NCBI RefSeq assembly: GCF_900107045.1
Contig: NZ_FNON01000002.1
Location: 124,001-188,000, forward strand
Direction of reading: 5' to 3'
DNA from: Amycolatopsis xylanica
Lineage (GTDB): Bacteria; Actinomycetota; Actinomycetes; Mycobacteriales; Pseudonocardiaceae
Length of the DNA: 64,000 bases
Every line of letters starts with the position of its first letter. Position 1 is the stretch's first letter. Shown in pieces: positions 7,280-15,937 of the stretch. Below the pieces are notes generated by a model. It did no database searches, had not been told where the DNA came from, and worked only from the letters and a program-made list of their open reading frames with translations. The translations under genes and the position numbers were made by a program.

Positions 7280-8920
7280 CTAGGCGTGCTTGGCCTTGAG
7301 GAGGTCTTGCAGGCCAAGGAGTTCCACGGCCCGTTCGCGCATCTCGACCTTGCGGACCTTGCCGGTGACGGTCATGGGGAACTCGTCGACCACGTGCACG
7401 TAGCGCGGGATCTTGTAGTGGGCCAGCTTTCCCGTGCAGAACTCGCGCACGGTCTCGGCGGTGAGCGGGGTCGCGCCGTCCTTCATCCGCACCCACGCCA
7501 TGAGCTCCTCGCCGTACTTGGCGTCGGGCACGCCGATCACCTGAGCATCCAGCACGTCCGGGTGGGTGTACAGGAACTCCTCGATTTCGCGCGGATAAAG
7601 GTTTTCCCCGCCGCGGATGACCATGTCCTTGATCCGGCCGGTGATGTTGACGTAGCCCTCGTCGTCCATGATCGCCAGGTCGCCGGTGTGCATCCACCGA
7701 GCCGCGTCGATCGCCTCGGCCGTCTTGTCCGGCTGCTCCCAGTACCCGAGCATCACCGAATACCCGCGCGTGCACAGCTCACCCGGCTCGCCGCGCGGTG
7801 TGGTCAGCCCGGTTTCGGGGTCGACGACCTTGACCTCCAGATGCGGCCCGACCCGGCCCACGGTCGACACACGGCGGTCCACCGAATCGTCCGCGCGGGT
7901 CTGCGTCGAGACCGGCGACGTCTCGGTCATGCCGTAGCAGATCGACACCTCCGCCATGCCCATCCGCTCGATGACCTGCTTCATCACCTCGACCGGGCAG
8001 GGCGAGCCCGCCATGATCCCGGTGCGCAGCGACGACAGGTCGAACGAGTCGAAGTCCGGGTCGGCCAGCTCGGCGATGAACATCGTCGGCACCCCGTAGA
8101 GCGAGGTGCACTTCTCCGCCGCGACCGCTTCCAGCGTCGCCTTCGGCTCGAACGACGGCGCCGGGATCACCATGCACGCGCCGTGCGTGGTCGCGGCGAG
8201 GTTGCCCATCACCATGCCGAAGCAGTGATAGAAGGGCACCGGGATGCAGATCCGGTCGTTTTCGGTGTAGTTGCAGAGTTCGCCGACGAAGAACCCGTTG
8301 TTCAGGATGTTGTGGTGGCTGAGCGTCGCGCCCTTCGGGAAGCCGGTGGTGCCCGAGGTGTACTGGATGTTGATCGGGTCGTCCGCGCTCAGCTCGACGT
8401 CGATCGACCCGGTCCGTTCCTTGTCCAGCAAGGAGTTCCAGGCGTCCGAGCCCAGCAGCACGACGTGTTCGAGCGCGGCGCACTTCGGCCGCGCCTGCTC
8501 GATCATGCCCGCGTAGTCCGAGGTCTTGAAGCTCTCGGCGGCGACGATCAGCCGGATCCCGGCCTGGTTCAGCACGTACTCCAGCTCGTGCGACCGGTAC
8601 GCCGGGTTGATGTTGACCAGGATCGCCCCGAGCTTGGCGGTCGCGTACTGGGTGAACGTCCACTCGGCACAGTTCGGCGCCCAGATCCCGACCCGGTCGC
8701 CCTTGCGGATGCCCAGGTCGTGCAGGCCCAGCGCGAGCGCGTCGACCTCGGCCGCCAGCTCGGCGTACGTCCATCGCCTGCCGGTGGTGCGGTCCACCAG
8801 CGCGTCCCGGCCGGGGAAGGCCGCCGCCGTACGGGCGAAGTTGTCGCCGATGGTGTCACCGAGCAGCGGGACCTCGGAAATCCCTGACGCGTAGCTCGGC
8901 ACGGCGGGTGCTTCGGGCAT
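7280..8920 (-). CDS. Acyl-CoA synthetase, AMP-binding (FadD-type)
   Basis: 546 residues of the ANL adenylate-forming family. P-loop-like A3 motif [11 protein letters not shown] (about 187-197), A5 YGMTETSP, A7 HTGDLA, A8 [17 protein letters not shown] and the C-terminal catalytic lysine in VTGKVRK are all intact. It activates a carboxylic acid, probably a medium- or long-chain fatty acid, to the acyl-AMP and then the CoA thioester in the cytoplasm. No partner beta-oxidation genes are adjacent. It is divergent from a small secreted protein gene across 151 nt that hold a perfect inverted repeat, and converges with the Ada-like gene on palindrome copy 1. Confidence 0.92.
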   Translation of the reverse strand: MPEAPAVPSYASGISEVPLLGDTIGDNFARTAAAFPGRDALVDRTTGRRWTYAELAAEVDALALGLHDLGIRKGDRVGIWAPNCAEWTFTQYATAKLGAILVNINPAYRSHELEYVLNQAGIRLIVAAESFKTSDYAGMIEQARPKCAALEHVVLLGSDAWNSLLDKERTGSIDVELSADDPINIQYTSGTTGFPKGATLSHHNILNNGFFVGELCNYTENDRICIPVPFYHCFGMVMGNLAATTHGACMVIPAPSFEPKATLEAVAAEKCTSLYGVPTMFIAELADPDFDSFDLSSLRTGIMAGSPCPVEVMKQVIERMGMAEVSICYGMTETSPVSTQTRADDSVDRRVSTVGRVGPHLEVKVVDPETGLTTPRGEPGELCTRGYSVMLGYWEQPDKTAEAIDAARWMHTGDLAIMDDEGYVNITGRIKDMVIRGGENLYPREIEEFLYTHPDVLDAQVIGVPDAKYGEELMAWVRMKDGATPLTAETVREFCTGKLAHYKIPRYVHVVDEFPMTVTGKVRKVEMRERAVELLGLQDLLKAKHA

Positions 8921-9012
8921 GACGAACGCCTCCTCACGGGTCGACCCACCGAGTCTAGGAACGACCCGGCGCGTCGGCCACCCGCACGTGGAGACCCGTC
9001 ACGCCCGCAAGA

Positions 9013-9034
9013 CATTTCAGCCCAGTCTGAAATG
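9013..9034. promoter_or_regulatory. Inverted repeat CATTTCAG-N6-CTGAAATG
   Basis: Perfect 8 bp arms at 9013-9020 and 9027-9034 with a 6 nt spacer (CCCAGT), in the divergent region between the acyl-CoA synthetase and the 107-residue secreted protein. AT-rich compared with its surroundings and 38 bp before the downstream ATG, so it fits a dimeric repressor site, possibly a fatty-acid-responsive TetR (inference). Confidence 0.5.
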
Positions 9035-9071
9035 ACAGCGCGGCGACAGCGCCGTCTCGCAATCTCAGGCC

Positions 9072-9395
9072 ATGGACAACAGGATCAAAGCCGCCACCGC
9101 GGCCGTATTCGCCATGGCCGGAGTGCTCGCCGGGCCGGTCACCGCGGCTTCGGCGAACGCACCCATCCCCGGCCAGGACTGCCAGTACCTGGCTATCAAA
9201 CGCACTCCTCCGGCGCAAGCCATCGCCAACTGCAACCGGCTCGACGACGGGTTCACCATCTACAGCGTGGTGATCGTCTGCGAGGACGGCGAGCAGCACC
9301 AGGGCAACTGGGCGCCGCCGCACCGGGTTTCCACCGCCAGGTGCCCGGAGGGCATCCGGATGACCGGCGCCAACCCCTTCATCGCCCAGATGTGA
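9072..9395 (+). CDS. Small secreted protein of unknown function
   Basis: 107 residues. A clear signal peptide (KAATAAVFAMAGVLAGPVTAASA, cleavage after about residue 29) is followed by a mature domain of about 78 residues with four cysteines (CQYL, NCNR, VCEDG, RCPEG) that could form two disulfides. No enzyme motif is visible and no family is recognised. It stands alone, followed by its own strong hairpin at 9404-9434. The promoter region shares the 9013-9034 inverted repeat with the divergent acyl-CoA synthetase. Confidence 0.72.
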   Translation: MDNRIKAATAAVFAMAGVLAGPVTAASANAPIPGQDCQYLAIKRTPPAQAIANCNRLDDGFTIYSVVIVCEDGEQHQGNWAPPHRVSTARCPEGIRMTGANPFIAQM

Positions 9396-9403
9396 CCCGG
9401 AAG

Positions 9404-9434
9404 GCGCCCCTGCCGGGCTCGCCGGCAGGGGCGC
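9404..9434 (+). terminator. Hairpin terminator after secreted protein gene
   Basis: 13 bp perfect stem, GCGCCCCTGCCGG (9404-9416) with CCGGCAGGGGCGC (9422-9434) and a 5 nt loop, 9 nt after the stop. No U-tract, as is common in high-GC actinobacteria. Confidence 0.75.
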
Positions 9435-9577
9435 TCGACCTCAGCTCTCACGTGGACTGAGACCGAGTCGTCGCACGTGGAGTCCTCCAGCCGCAACACC
9501 ACCGGTGCGACCCGCCGAATTCGGTGCAAGCCTGCGGGCGGCCGTTGACTGCTCCTTTACTCCGTGTTTACCTCAGA

Positions 9578-9596
9578 GTTAGGAAAGTTCCCTAAC
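9578..9596 (+). promoter_or_regulatory. Imperfect palindrome upstream of secreted phosphatase
   Basis: GTTAGGAAAGTTCCCTAAC: six-base arms GTTAGG/CCTAAC and 8 of 9 pairs complementary around a central G, located 35-53 bp before the start codon. It resembles GTTAGGAAA-type boxes that I recall upstream of exported hydrolase genes in related genera, possibly bound by ROK-family sugar regulators; this link is from memory and unverified. Confidence 0.5.
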
Positions 9597-9630
9597 TAAT
9601 GCTTCGACACAACGGAGTCGAGGAGCGCAC

Positions 9631-11199
9631 ATGAAACGGAGAACCCCGCTGGCCGGCGTCGCCGTCGCGACACTGGCCCTACTCGGTCAAACACTGATCG
9701 CCTCCGGCAGCCCGGCACAGGCGGAATCCCTGCTCTCCGCCGGTAAACCGGTCACCGCCTCGTCCGTCGAGACCACCGGCTTCGGTCCAGGGCAGGCCGT
9801 CGACGGCGACGCCACGACCCGCTGGGCGAGCGAGGAAGGCGTTGACCCGCAATGGATCGCCGTCGATCTCGGCGGCACGGCCACCATCACCAAGGTCAAG
9901 CTGAACTGGGAAGCCGCGTACGCCAAGACCTACAAGATCCAGGGGTCGGCCGACGGCAGGACCTGGCAGGACCTCAAGTCGATCACCGGCGGCGACGGTG
10001 CGATCGACGAACACCTCGGGCTGAACGCGACCGCACGCCACGTCCGCGTGTACGGCACCGCACGGGGCACCTCGTACGGCTATTCGTTGTGGGAACTGGA
10101 AGTTTACGGTTCCCGCCCGGGCGGGGACGACACCCAGCCGCCGTCGGCGCCCACCGGGCTGGCGGCGACAGCCACCACGACGGACAGCATCACGCTCGGC
10201 TGGACCGCGTCCAGCGACAACGTCGGCGTCACCGACTACGAGGTGCTGCGCGACGGCGCCGTCGTCGGCACCTCCGCGACCACCGCGTACACCGACACCG
10301 GATTGGCGTCGGGCGTCGAATTCGGGTACACGGTGCGGGCGAGGGACGCGGCAGGCAACGTCTCCGCCGCGAGCGCCGCGCTCAGTGCGTCGACCAAACC
10401 GGGTGGCACCGGGCCGATCACCATCGCGATCGCCGGCGACATCGCCAACCCCGAGATGTTCTCCACGCACGAACAGACCGCGGCCCAGATCGCCAGGATC
10501 AACCCGCGGTACGTGCTGACGGTCGGCGACAACCAGTACCACAAGGGCACCATCTCGGAGTACCGCGCGCACTACGACAAGACCTGGGGCAAGTTCAAGG
10601 CCATCACCAAACCGACCACGGGCAACCACGAGTGGGACGACCAGCTCAGGGGGTACAAGGAGTACTTCGGCGCGATCGCGTACCCGAAGGGCCTGCCGTA
10701 CTACAGCTACGACATCGGTGACTTCCACTTCGTCGCGATGGACTCGAACCCGGTCTACACCGGCGGCGGCTCCGACCAGGTGGCGTGGCTGCGCGACGAT
10801 CTCGCGAGGAACACCAAGTCCTGCGTCATCGGCTACTGGCATCACCCGCGGTTCAACTCGGGGAACGCGGGCGACAAGAAGCAGATGGCTCCGATGTGGA
10901 ACGAGCTCGACAGGGCCAAGGCGGACGTGGTGTTCACCGGGCACGACCACCACTACGAGCGGACGAAGCCGCTGGACGCGAACGGCCATGTCAACGAGGC
11001 CAACGGTGTTCGCTCGGTCATCGTCGGCATCGGCGGCGACTACCTCTACAAGGACTACAGGGCCCGTGAAGGCGTCGAGAAGATCTTCGCCAAGCACGGC
11101 GTCATGAAGCTCGTGCTCAACGGCAAGTCCTACTCGTGGGAGGTCGTCGACACCACCGGGGCGGTGCTGGACAGGGCAGGCCCGTACACCTGTCGATGA
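9631..11199 (+). CDS. Secreted discoidin - FN3 - metallophosphatase
   Basis: 522 residues with a Sec signal peptide (cleavage near 31, SPAQA-ES). Domains in order: an F5/8 type C (discoidin) carbohydrate-binding domain at about 33-165, a fibronectin type III domain at about 175-260 after a DDTQPPSAP linker, and a calcineurin-like metallophosphatase at about 268-520. Metal-binding motifs are AGDIA, VGDNQYH, GNHEW, YWHHP and GHDHHYE. It should hydrolyse phosphate esters outside the cell while docked to a glycan or cell wall. The start has a GAGGAG site, and the upstream 9578-9596 palindrome suggests nutrient control. It ends at a shared terminator with the convergent GNAT gene. Confidence 0.9.
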   Translation: MKRRTPLAGVAVATLALLGQTLIASGSPAQAESLLSAGKPVTASSVETTGFGPGQAVDGDATTRWASEEGVDPQWIAVDLGGTATITKVKLNWEAAYAKTYKIQGSADGRTWQDLKSITGGDGAIDEHLGLNATARHVRVYGTARGTSYGYSLWELEVYGSRPGGDDTQPPSAPTGLAATATTTDSITLGWTASSDNVGVTDYEVLRDGAVVGTSATTAYTDTGLASGVEFGYTVRARDAAGNVSAASAALSASTKPGGTGPITIAIAGDIANPEMFSTHEQTAAQIARINPRYVLTVGDNQYHKGTISEYRAHYDKTWGKFKAITKPTTGNHEWDDQLRGYKEYFGAIAYPKGLPYYSYDIGDFHFVAMDSNPVYTGGGSDQVAWLRDDLARNTKSCVIGYWHHPRFNSGNAGDKKQMAPMWNELDRAKADVVFTGHDHHYERTKPLDANGHVNEANGVRSVIVGIGGDYLYKDYRAREGVEKIFAKHGVMKLVLNGKSYSWEVVDTTGAVLDRAGPYTCR

Positions 11200-11204
11200 C
11201 CACT

Positions 11205-11236
11205 GTGGTCCGGTGCCCGCGGGGGCACCGGACCAC
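11205..11236. terminator. Bidirectional hairpin between convergent genes
   Basis: 14 bp perfect stem, GTGGTCCGGTGCCC (11205-11218) with GGGCACCGGACCAC (11223-11236) and a GCGG tetraloop, lying between the phosphatase stop and the stop of the convergent acetyltransferase. Confidence 0.8.
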
Positions 11237-11242
11237 GGCCGG

Positions 11243-11986
11243 TCAGTCGTCCATCGGGTGTTCCATCCAGACGTTGGCCTCGATGTAGCTGCCGTAGTCG
11301 AGTTCCTTCGACGCGTTCACCGGCGCGATCCCGCCGGGGATGTGGTTCTCGCCGTCGACGAGTTCGACACCGGTCCACGCGTGCCAGTCGGCGAACGACC
11401 CGGTCAGCGTCACGGCGAACGGGCAGACCTTGATCACGCGGGCGCCGAGTCGTTCGTGGGTGCGCAGCCAGCGGTCGGCGAGCAGGCCGTCGGGACGGCG
11501 GCGCGCGGCGTAGTCCGGCATGGGTGTGTCTGGCTCGTTCTCCTTGCCGATGGGGCGGACGGAGACGATGAGCTTGCGCAGGCCGTCTTCGGCGGCGCGG
11601 GCCTTGAGTGCCTTGAGCATCGGCGCGGACAGGCCGGTTCCGCGCAGCCGCGGTGAGATGACGACCTCGAGCGCGCACAGCGCGGTGGGCGCGCGGCCGT
11701 CCATGACGTCCTGCGCGGCCCATTGGATGGCTTCGTCCCAGCCGTGGTCGGGCAGTTCGGCGCGGCCTTCGGCGGGGAACGCGAGCGGGACCGAGAGCGC
11801 GCGGGCGATCGGGACGCCGTCGTCGTCGAGCGCGATGAGGAAGTAGCGGCCCCACAAGCGAAGGAAGCGTTCGGCGGTGATCATCTTCCCGCTGGCGCCT
11901 TGGTAGATGAACTGGCCGCCGACATCGCCGAGATCGAGAGCGGCGTCACACAGATCGGGGCGGGAAGCTAGATCGACTACTCGCAT
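11243..11986 (-). CDS. GNAT-family N-acetyltransferase
   Basis: 247 residues. The central region LEVVISPRLRGTGLSAPMLK matches GNAT motif A, where R-x-x-G-x-G/S binds the acetyl-CoA pyrophosphate. The preceding strand (IARALSVPLAF) and following strand (LRKLIVSVRP) fit the fold. The protein is longer than a minimal GNAT (about 150), with a C-terminal region of about 90 residues of unclear role. The acceptor is unknown. It is divergent from the PhzF gene across 28 nt, so their promoters overlap. Confidence 0.72.
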   Translation of the reverse strand: MRVVDLASRPDLCDAALDLGDVGGQFIYQGASGKMITAERFLRLWGRYFLIALDDDGVPIARALSVPLAFPAEGRAELPDHGWDEAIQWAAQDVMDGRAPTALCALEVVISPRLRGTGLSAPMLKALKARAAEDGLRKLIVSVRPIGKENEPDTPMPDYAARRRPDGLLADRWLRTHERLGARVIKVCPFAVTLTGSFADWHAWTGVELVDGENHIPGGIAPVNASKELDYGSYIEANVWMEHPMDD

Positions 11987-12014
11987 GGGTTCAGTAAACC
12001 GCTACCTTCGAGGT

Positions 12015-12770
12015 ATGCGCTTCTTTCTCGTCGACGCGTTCACCGGTGAGGCCTTCCGGGGCAACACCGCCGCGGTCGTGCTGCTGGACGGTCCGGCCGA
12101 TCCGGCGTGGATGCAGTCGGTGGCCGCCGAGTTCAAGCACCCTGAGACCGCGTTCCTCGAACTCGGCGCGCGCCAGGTGCCGCTGCGGTGGTTCACGCCG
12201 AAGACCGAGGTCGAACTCTGCGGGCACGCCACCCTCGCCGCGGGCCATGTGCTGCAGGGCGAGCAGGAGTTCACCACGCTCAGCGGCACGCTGACCACGA
12301 AGGCCGACAACGGCTGGGTGTACATGGACTTCCCCGCCGACCCGCCGGAGGAGACCGGCGAGGACATCCCGCTGGACATCACCGCCGAGTACGTCGGCCG
12401 CGGGGTCTCGGACATCCTCGTGCAGGTCTCCGACGCCGCGCGGCTGCGCGCGCTGGAACCCGACTTCGCGGCGCTGGCGGAGCTGGAAACGCGCGCGATC
12501 ATCGTGACCGCGCCCAGTGACAAGCCCGAGATCGACTTCGTGAGCCGTGTGTTCGCGCCGGCGGTCGGCATCGACGAAGATCCGGTGACGGGCTCGGCGC
12601 ACTGCACGCTGACCTCTTACTGGGCGCCCAAGCTCGGCAAGAAGCAGCTGGTCGCCGAGCAGGCTTCGGAACGAGGCGGCATCGTGCGCGTCTCTCTTAC
12701 TGACAACGAAGACCGCCTGCGCCTCGCGGGGCAGGCGGTCACGGTCGCGAGCGGGGAGTTACACGTCTGA
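12015..12770 (+). CDS. PhzF-family isomerase/epimerase-like protein
   Basis: 251 residues from ATG 12015 (MRFFLVDAFT). The diaminopimelate-epimerase-like double fold is visible: an N-terminal half with GNTAAVVLL and HPETAFL, where the Glu corresponds to the catalytic acid of PhzF, and a C-terminal half with DEDPVTGSAHCTL. PhzF proteins isomerise or epimerise small acids; outside phenazine clusters their substrate is unknown, and no phenazine genes are here. Its TGA overlaps the next ATG (TGATG), so it is coupled to the YccF gene. Confidence 0.85.
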   Translation: MRFFLVDAFTGEAFRGNTAAVVLLDGPADPAWMQSVAAEFKHPETAFLELGARQVPLRWFTPKTEVELCGHATLAAGHVLQGEQEFTTLSGTLTTKADNGWVYMDFPADPPEETGEDIPLDITAEYVGRGVSDILVQVSDAARLRALEPDFAALAELETRAIIVTAPSDKPEIDFVSRVFAPAVGIDEDPVTGSAHCTLTSYWAPKLGKKQLVAEQASERGGIVRVSLTDNEDRLRLAGQAVTVASGELHV

Positions 12771-13144
12771 TGCGCTTCATCCTCAACATCATCTGGCTGA
12801 TCTTCTGCGGATTCTGGATGGCCGTCGGATACCTGGTCGCGGGCATCATCTGCTGCGTCCTCATCATCACGATCCCGTTCGGGCTGGCCTCGTTCCGCAT
12901 CGCGAACTACGCGCTGTGGCCGTTCGGGCGGACGGTCGTCGACCGGCGTGACGCGGGCGCCGCGTCGCTGCTCGGGAACCTGATCTGGCTGATCTTCGCC
13001 GGGATCTGGCTGGCCATCGGGCATCTGGTCACCGGCGCGCTCCTGTGCGTCACGATCATCGGCATCCCGATGGGCATCGCCAACTTCAAGATGATCCCGG
13101 TCTCGCTGATGCCCCTCGGCAAGGAGATCGTGCCCCTCCCCTAG
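12770..13144 (+). CDS. YccF-domain membrane protein
   Basis: 124 residues, almost entirely hydrophobic, built from two similar halves. Each has ILNIIWLIFCGFW or LGNLIWLIFAGIW, followed by a second helix and IPFG/IPMG. This internal duplication is the YccF domain (DUF307). Four membrane segments are likely. Function is unknown. It is translationally coupled to the PhzF gene by a one-base overlap. A YccF protein sits next to moaA2 and cspB in M. tuberculosis (Rv0870c, from memory), so this is part of the conserved block. Confidence 0.88.
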   Translation: MRFILNIIWLIFCGFWMAVGYLVAGIICCVLIITIPFGLASFRIANYALWPFGRTVVDRRDAGAASLLGNLIWLIFAGIWLAIGHLVTGALLCVTIIGIPMGIANFKMIPVSLMPLGKEIVPLP

Positions 13145-13155
13145 CCCGACCAGGG

Positions 13156-13247
13156 AAAAAATCCCAATGTGGCATTCGTCAGTTTTCAGGCCCGCCAATG
13201 TGGCATTCGTCAGGCCAAAGCCGACCAAAGCCACATTGGGATTTTTT
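13156..13247. repeat. Compound palindrome with an internal 19-bp direct repeat
   Basis: Outer arms 13156-13173 and 13230-13247 are perfect 18 bp reverse complements (ATCCCAATGTGGC / GCCACATTGGGAT plus A and T tracts). Inside, CCAATGTGGCATTCGTCAG occurs twice in direct orientation at 13164-13182 and 13195-13213, period 31. The run of T after the right arm and of A before the left arm make it a U-tracted bidirectional terminator for the convergent YccF and phosphatase genes. The core TGGC(A/T)TTCGTCAG is shared with 4968-5020. Confidence 0.75.
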
Positions 13248-13248
13248 T

Positions 13249-14043
13249 CTAGTCCTCGGGCTCGAAGGGGAGCTCGATCACCAGGCAGGGGCCGCCGACG
13301 AAGAGGCCGCCGTCGATGCCGAGTGCTTTGCCGCCCGCGTAGAGGTAGGGGCCGTCGAGCTGCGCGGGGTGGATGCCCAGCTGGTCGGCGATGACGCTGT
13401 GGCCGTGCACGATCCGCGAGCCGCCGAGCAGATCGAGCAGGCGCTGGGCGACCTCGGGACCGTCGGGGCCGCGGAAGGCGTAGCGGGTGGTCATCCGCCG
13501 CCAGACGTCCCACCAGTCCGAGATGTCGTCGCCTTCGAGCACCGCGCGGCCGGACGCGTTGATCTCCTCGATGTCGTCGCCCCAGTCGAGGTACTCGAGC
13601 GTGTCCGAATGCATCAGCAGGTGGTCGGCGGCGGTCGCGAGCAGCGGCCGCGAGGTGAGCCATTCGACGTGCTTGTCGGTGAGCCGTTCCTGATCGGTCA
13701 GCAGCCCGCCGTTGATCTCCCAGCTGCGCGCGAAACTGCGCGGGCCGAAGTCGGACGGGACCTCCGTGTCGCCGAAGTGGTACATCCCGAGCAGCAGGAT
13801 CTCGTGGTTGCCGAGCAGCGTCTGCACCTGGCCGCCGTCGTCTTCGGCCTGCTCCTGTAGCCGCATCACCAGATCGATCACACCGACGCCGTCCGGACCG
13901 CGGTCGACGAAGTCACCGAGGAACCACAGGTGGTCGTCCTCGCCCGACCAGTTGTCGGCGTCGTCGACGAGCCCCTCGACACGCAAGGCGTCAGCCAGCG
14001 CGTCGCGGTGCCCGTGGACGTCGCCCACGACGTAGGTGCTCAT
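13249..14043 (-). CDS. PPP-type metallophosphoesterase
   Basis: 264 residues with the complete dimetal PPP-family set: GDVHG (8-12), GDFVDRG, LLGNHE, a conserved His in LLMHSD and HGHS near the C-terminus. This resembles bacterial ApaH/PrpA-like serine/threonine or dinucleoside polyphosphate phosphatases; which substrate applies cannot be read. It acts in the cytoplasm (no signal peptide). It is followed by the compound palindrome at its 3' end. The upstream NagD-like gene is on the same strand 37 nt away, so they may share a transcript. Confidence 0.87.
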   Translation of the reverse strand: MSTYVVGDVHGHRDALADALRVEGLVDDADNWSGEDDHLWFLGDFVDRGPDGVGVIDLVMRLQEQAEDDGGQVQTLLGNHEILLLGMYHFGDTEVPSDFGPRSFARSWEINGGLLTDQERLTDKHVEWLTSRPLLATAADHLLMHSDTLEYLDWGDDIEEINASGRAVLEGDDISDWWDVWRRMTTRYAFRGPDGPEVAQRLLDLLGGSRIVHGHSVIADQLGIHPAQLDGPYLYAGGKALGIDGGLFVGGPCLVIELPFEPED

Positions 14044-14080
14044 CTTGAGAAGATAGGCCTTCTCACGGTGTCACCGCTTG

Positions 14081-14866
14081 TCACTCGGTCCCAAACGGAT
14101 CACGAGTACGCCCGATCAGGTCAGCGATCGAGTCGATGACCAGCGTCGGACGGTACGGGTAGCGCTCGGCGGTCTCGCGCGTCGAGATGCCGGTGAGGGT
14201 GAGGATCGTCTGCAGCCCCGCCTCGATGCCGGAGTGGACATCGGTGTCCATCCGGTCGCCGATCATCAGCGTGTTCTCCGAATGCGCGCCGAGCCTGCGC
14301 AGCGCGGATCGCATCATCAACGGGTTCGGCTTGCCGACGAAGTACGGCGACCGGCCGGTCGCCTTCTCGATCAGCGCGGCGACGGATCCGGTCGCGGGCA
14401 TCGAGCCCTCGAGGCTCGGGCCGGTCGCGTCCGGGTTGGTCGCGATGAACTTGGCGCCGTTGTCGATCAGCCGGATCGCGCGGGTTATCGCGGAGAAGCT
14501 GTACGTCCTGGTCTCACCGAGCACGACGTAGTCGGGGTCGACCTCGGTCAGCACGTAGCCGACCTCGTGCAGCGCGGTCGTCAGGCCCGCCTCGCCGATC
14601 ACGAACGCGGAGCCGTTCGGCCGCTGCGACGCGAGGAACTTCGCGGTCGCCAGCGCGGAGGTCCAGATGGCCTCCTCCGGGATGTCGATCCCGGTGCGCT
14701 CCAGGCGAGCGCGCAGGTCACGCGGGGTGTAGATGGAGTTGTTGGTGAGCACGAGGAACTTGATCTCGTTCGCCCGCAGCTCGGCGAGGAACTCATCCGC
14801 GCCGGGGATGAGGTGCTCCTCCTTCACCAGCACGCCGTCCATGTCGGTCAAGTAGGTCCACGTCAT
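14081..14866 (-). CDS. HAD-IIA phosphatase, NagD-like
   Basis: 261 residues. HAD motif I is LTDMDGVL (Asp8 and Asp10), motif II is VLTNNS, the Lys is in VGKPNPLM, and the acidic motif is [10 protein letters not shown] large C2-type cap between motifs II and III places it in subclass IIA with NagD and 4-nitrophenylphosphatase-type enzymes, which dephosphorylate nucleotides or sugar phosphates. It is 9 nt downstream of modC on the same strand, so read-through from the molybdate operon is likely, although the role is not obviously linked. Confidence 0.88.
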   Translation of the reverse strand: MTWTYLTDMDGVLVKEEHLIPGADEFLAELRANEIKFLVLTNNSIYTPRDLRARLERTGIDIPEEAIWTSALATAKFLASQRPNGSAFVIGEAGLTTALHEVGYVLTEVDPDYVVLGETRTYSFSAITRAIRLIDNGAKFIATNPDATGPSLEGSMPATGSVAALIEKATGRSPYFVGKPNPLMMRSALRRLGAHSENTLMIGDRMDTDVHSGIEAGLQTILTLTGISTRETAERYPYRPTLVIDSIADLIGRTRDPFGTE

Positions 14867-14875
14867 GCGCCCACC

Positions 14876-15937
14876 CTATGTCCCGGCGGCCGGATGTATC
14901 GAGACCGTGGTGGCCTTGATCGACAGTGTCACGGCCGAGCCCGGTTCAAGATCGAGGTCGGCGACCGCGGCCGGGGTCAGGTCGGCGGTCAGGCCCCGCG
15001 CCCAGCCCTCGCCGGTGACGCGCAGCCTGATCACCGGGCCGTGTGGTTCGAGCGCCGCGACCACCGCGTGCACGGTGTTGCGCGGGCTGCCGGGGTGGTC
15101 GTCGTCGTGCGGATACACCGCCACCGCGCTGGGCGCGAACACCGCGACCGCGGGTTCGCCCGCCGAAACCTCGGCCGGCATTCCCGCGATCAGGTGACCC
15201 GACTCGGTGCGCAGACCGTCCGCTGTGGCCGTTCCGCTGACCAGGTTCAACCCGGCGATCCGCGCGGTGAAACCGGTACGCGGCGCCGCGAGCACCTCAC
15301 GCGTCACGCCGCGCTCGACGATCCGGCCGCCGTCCAGCACGGCCACGTGGTCGGCGAGCGCCAGCGCGTCGAGCGGGTCGTGCGTGACCAGCACGGTCGT
15401 CGGGCCGTCGCGGAGCACGCGGCGCAGCAGCCCGCGGATCGCGGGCGCGGCGTCGACGTCCAGCGCGGCGAACGGCTCGTCGAGCAGCAGCAGATCGGGT
15501 TCGCTCGCGAGCACGCGCGCGACGGCGACGCGTTGCTGCTGACCGCCGGAAAGCTGCGAGGGCTTGCGGTCGGCGAGCGCGAGCGCGTCCACTTCGGCCA
15601 GCCAGTGGCGGGCGACCGTGCGGGCCTTGTCCCGGCTTTCGCCCCGCGAACGCGGCGAGAACGCCACGTTGTCCATAACGGACAGATGCGGGAAGAGCAG
15701 CGGGTCCTGGGCGAGCAGGCCGATCCGGCGCGCGTGCGGCGGCAGCCCGGCGAGCGCGCGCCCGTTGAGCCGGATGTCGGCGGACCCCGGGTCGAGCAGC
15801 CCGGTCAGGCAGCTGAGCACAGTGGATTTGCCGGAGCCGTTGGGCCCGAGCAGCGCGAGCACGTGCCCGTCGGCGACCTCGAAGTCCACCGACACCTCGA
15901 AGGTGCCTCTGACCAGCTCGATCTCAGCCCGCAGCAT
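14876..15937 (-). CDS. modC: Molybdate ABC transporter ATP-binding protein
   Basis: 353 residues, the usual ModC size. Walker A GPNGSGKST (31-39), Q-loop LAQDPLLFPHLS, signature LSGGQQQR, Walker B LLLLDEPFAALD and switch His in VLVTHD are intact. The C-terminal 110 residues form a TOBE/Mop regulatory domain (IKATTVSI near the end). It energises molybdate import with ModA and ModB. The start overlaps the modB 3' end by 14 nt. Confidence 0.93.
   Translation of the reverse strand: MLRAEIELVRGTFEVSVDFEVADGHVLALLGPNGSGKSTVLSCLTGLLDPGSADIRLNGRALAGLPPHARRIGLLAQDPLLFPHLSVMDNVAFSPRSRGESRDKARTVARHWLAEVDALALADRKPSQLSGGQQQRVAVARVLASEPDLLLLDEPFAALDVDAAPAIRGLLRRVLRDGPTTVLVTHDPLDALALADHVAVLDGGRIVERGVTREVLAAPRTGFTARIAGLNLVSGTATADGLRTESGHLIAGMPAEVSAGEPAVAVFAPSAVAVYPHDDDHPGSPRNTVHAVVAALEPHGPVIRLRVTGEGWARGLTADLTPAAVADLDLEPGSAVTLSIKATTVSIHPAAGT

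Noticed and set aside
13164..13213. Two direct 19-bp repeats as a possible CRISPR
   Set aside because: Only two units with a 12-nt spacer, no cas genes, and the whole is part of a larger palindrome.
12617..13663. 348-residue open frame on the minus strand
   Set aside because: It crosses the PhzF and YccF genes in antisense and the compound palindrome; no family match.
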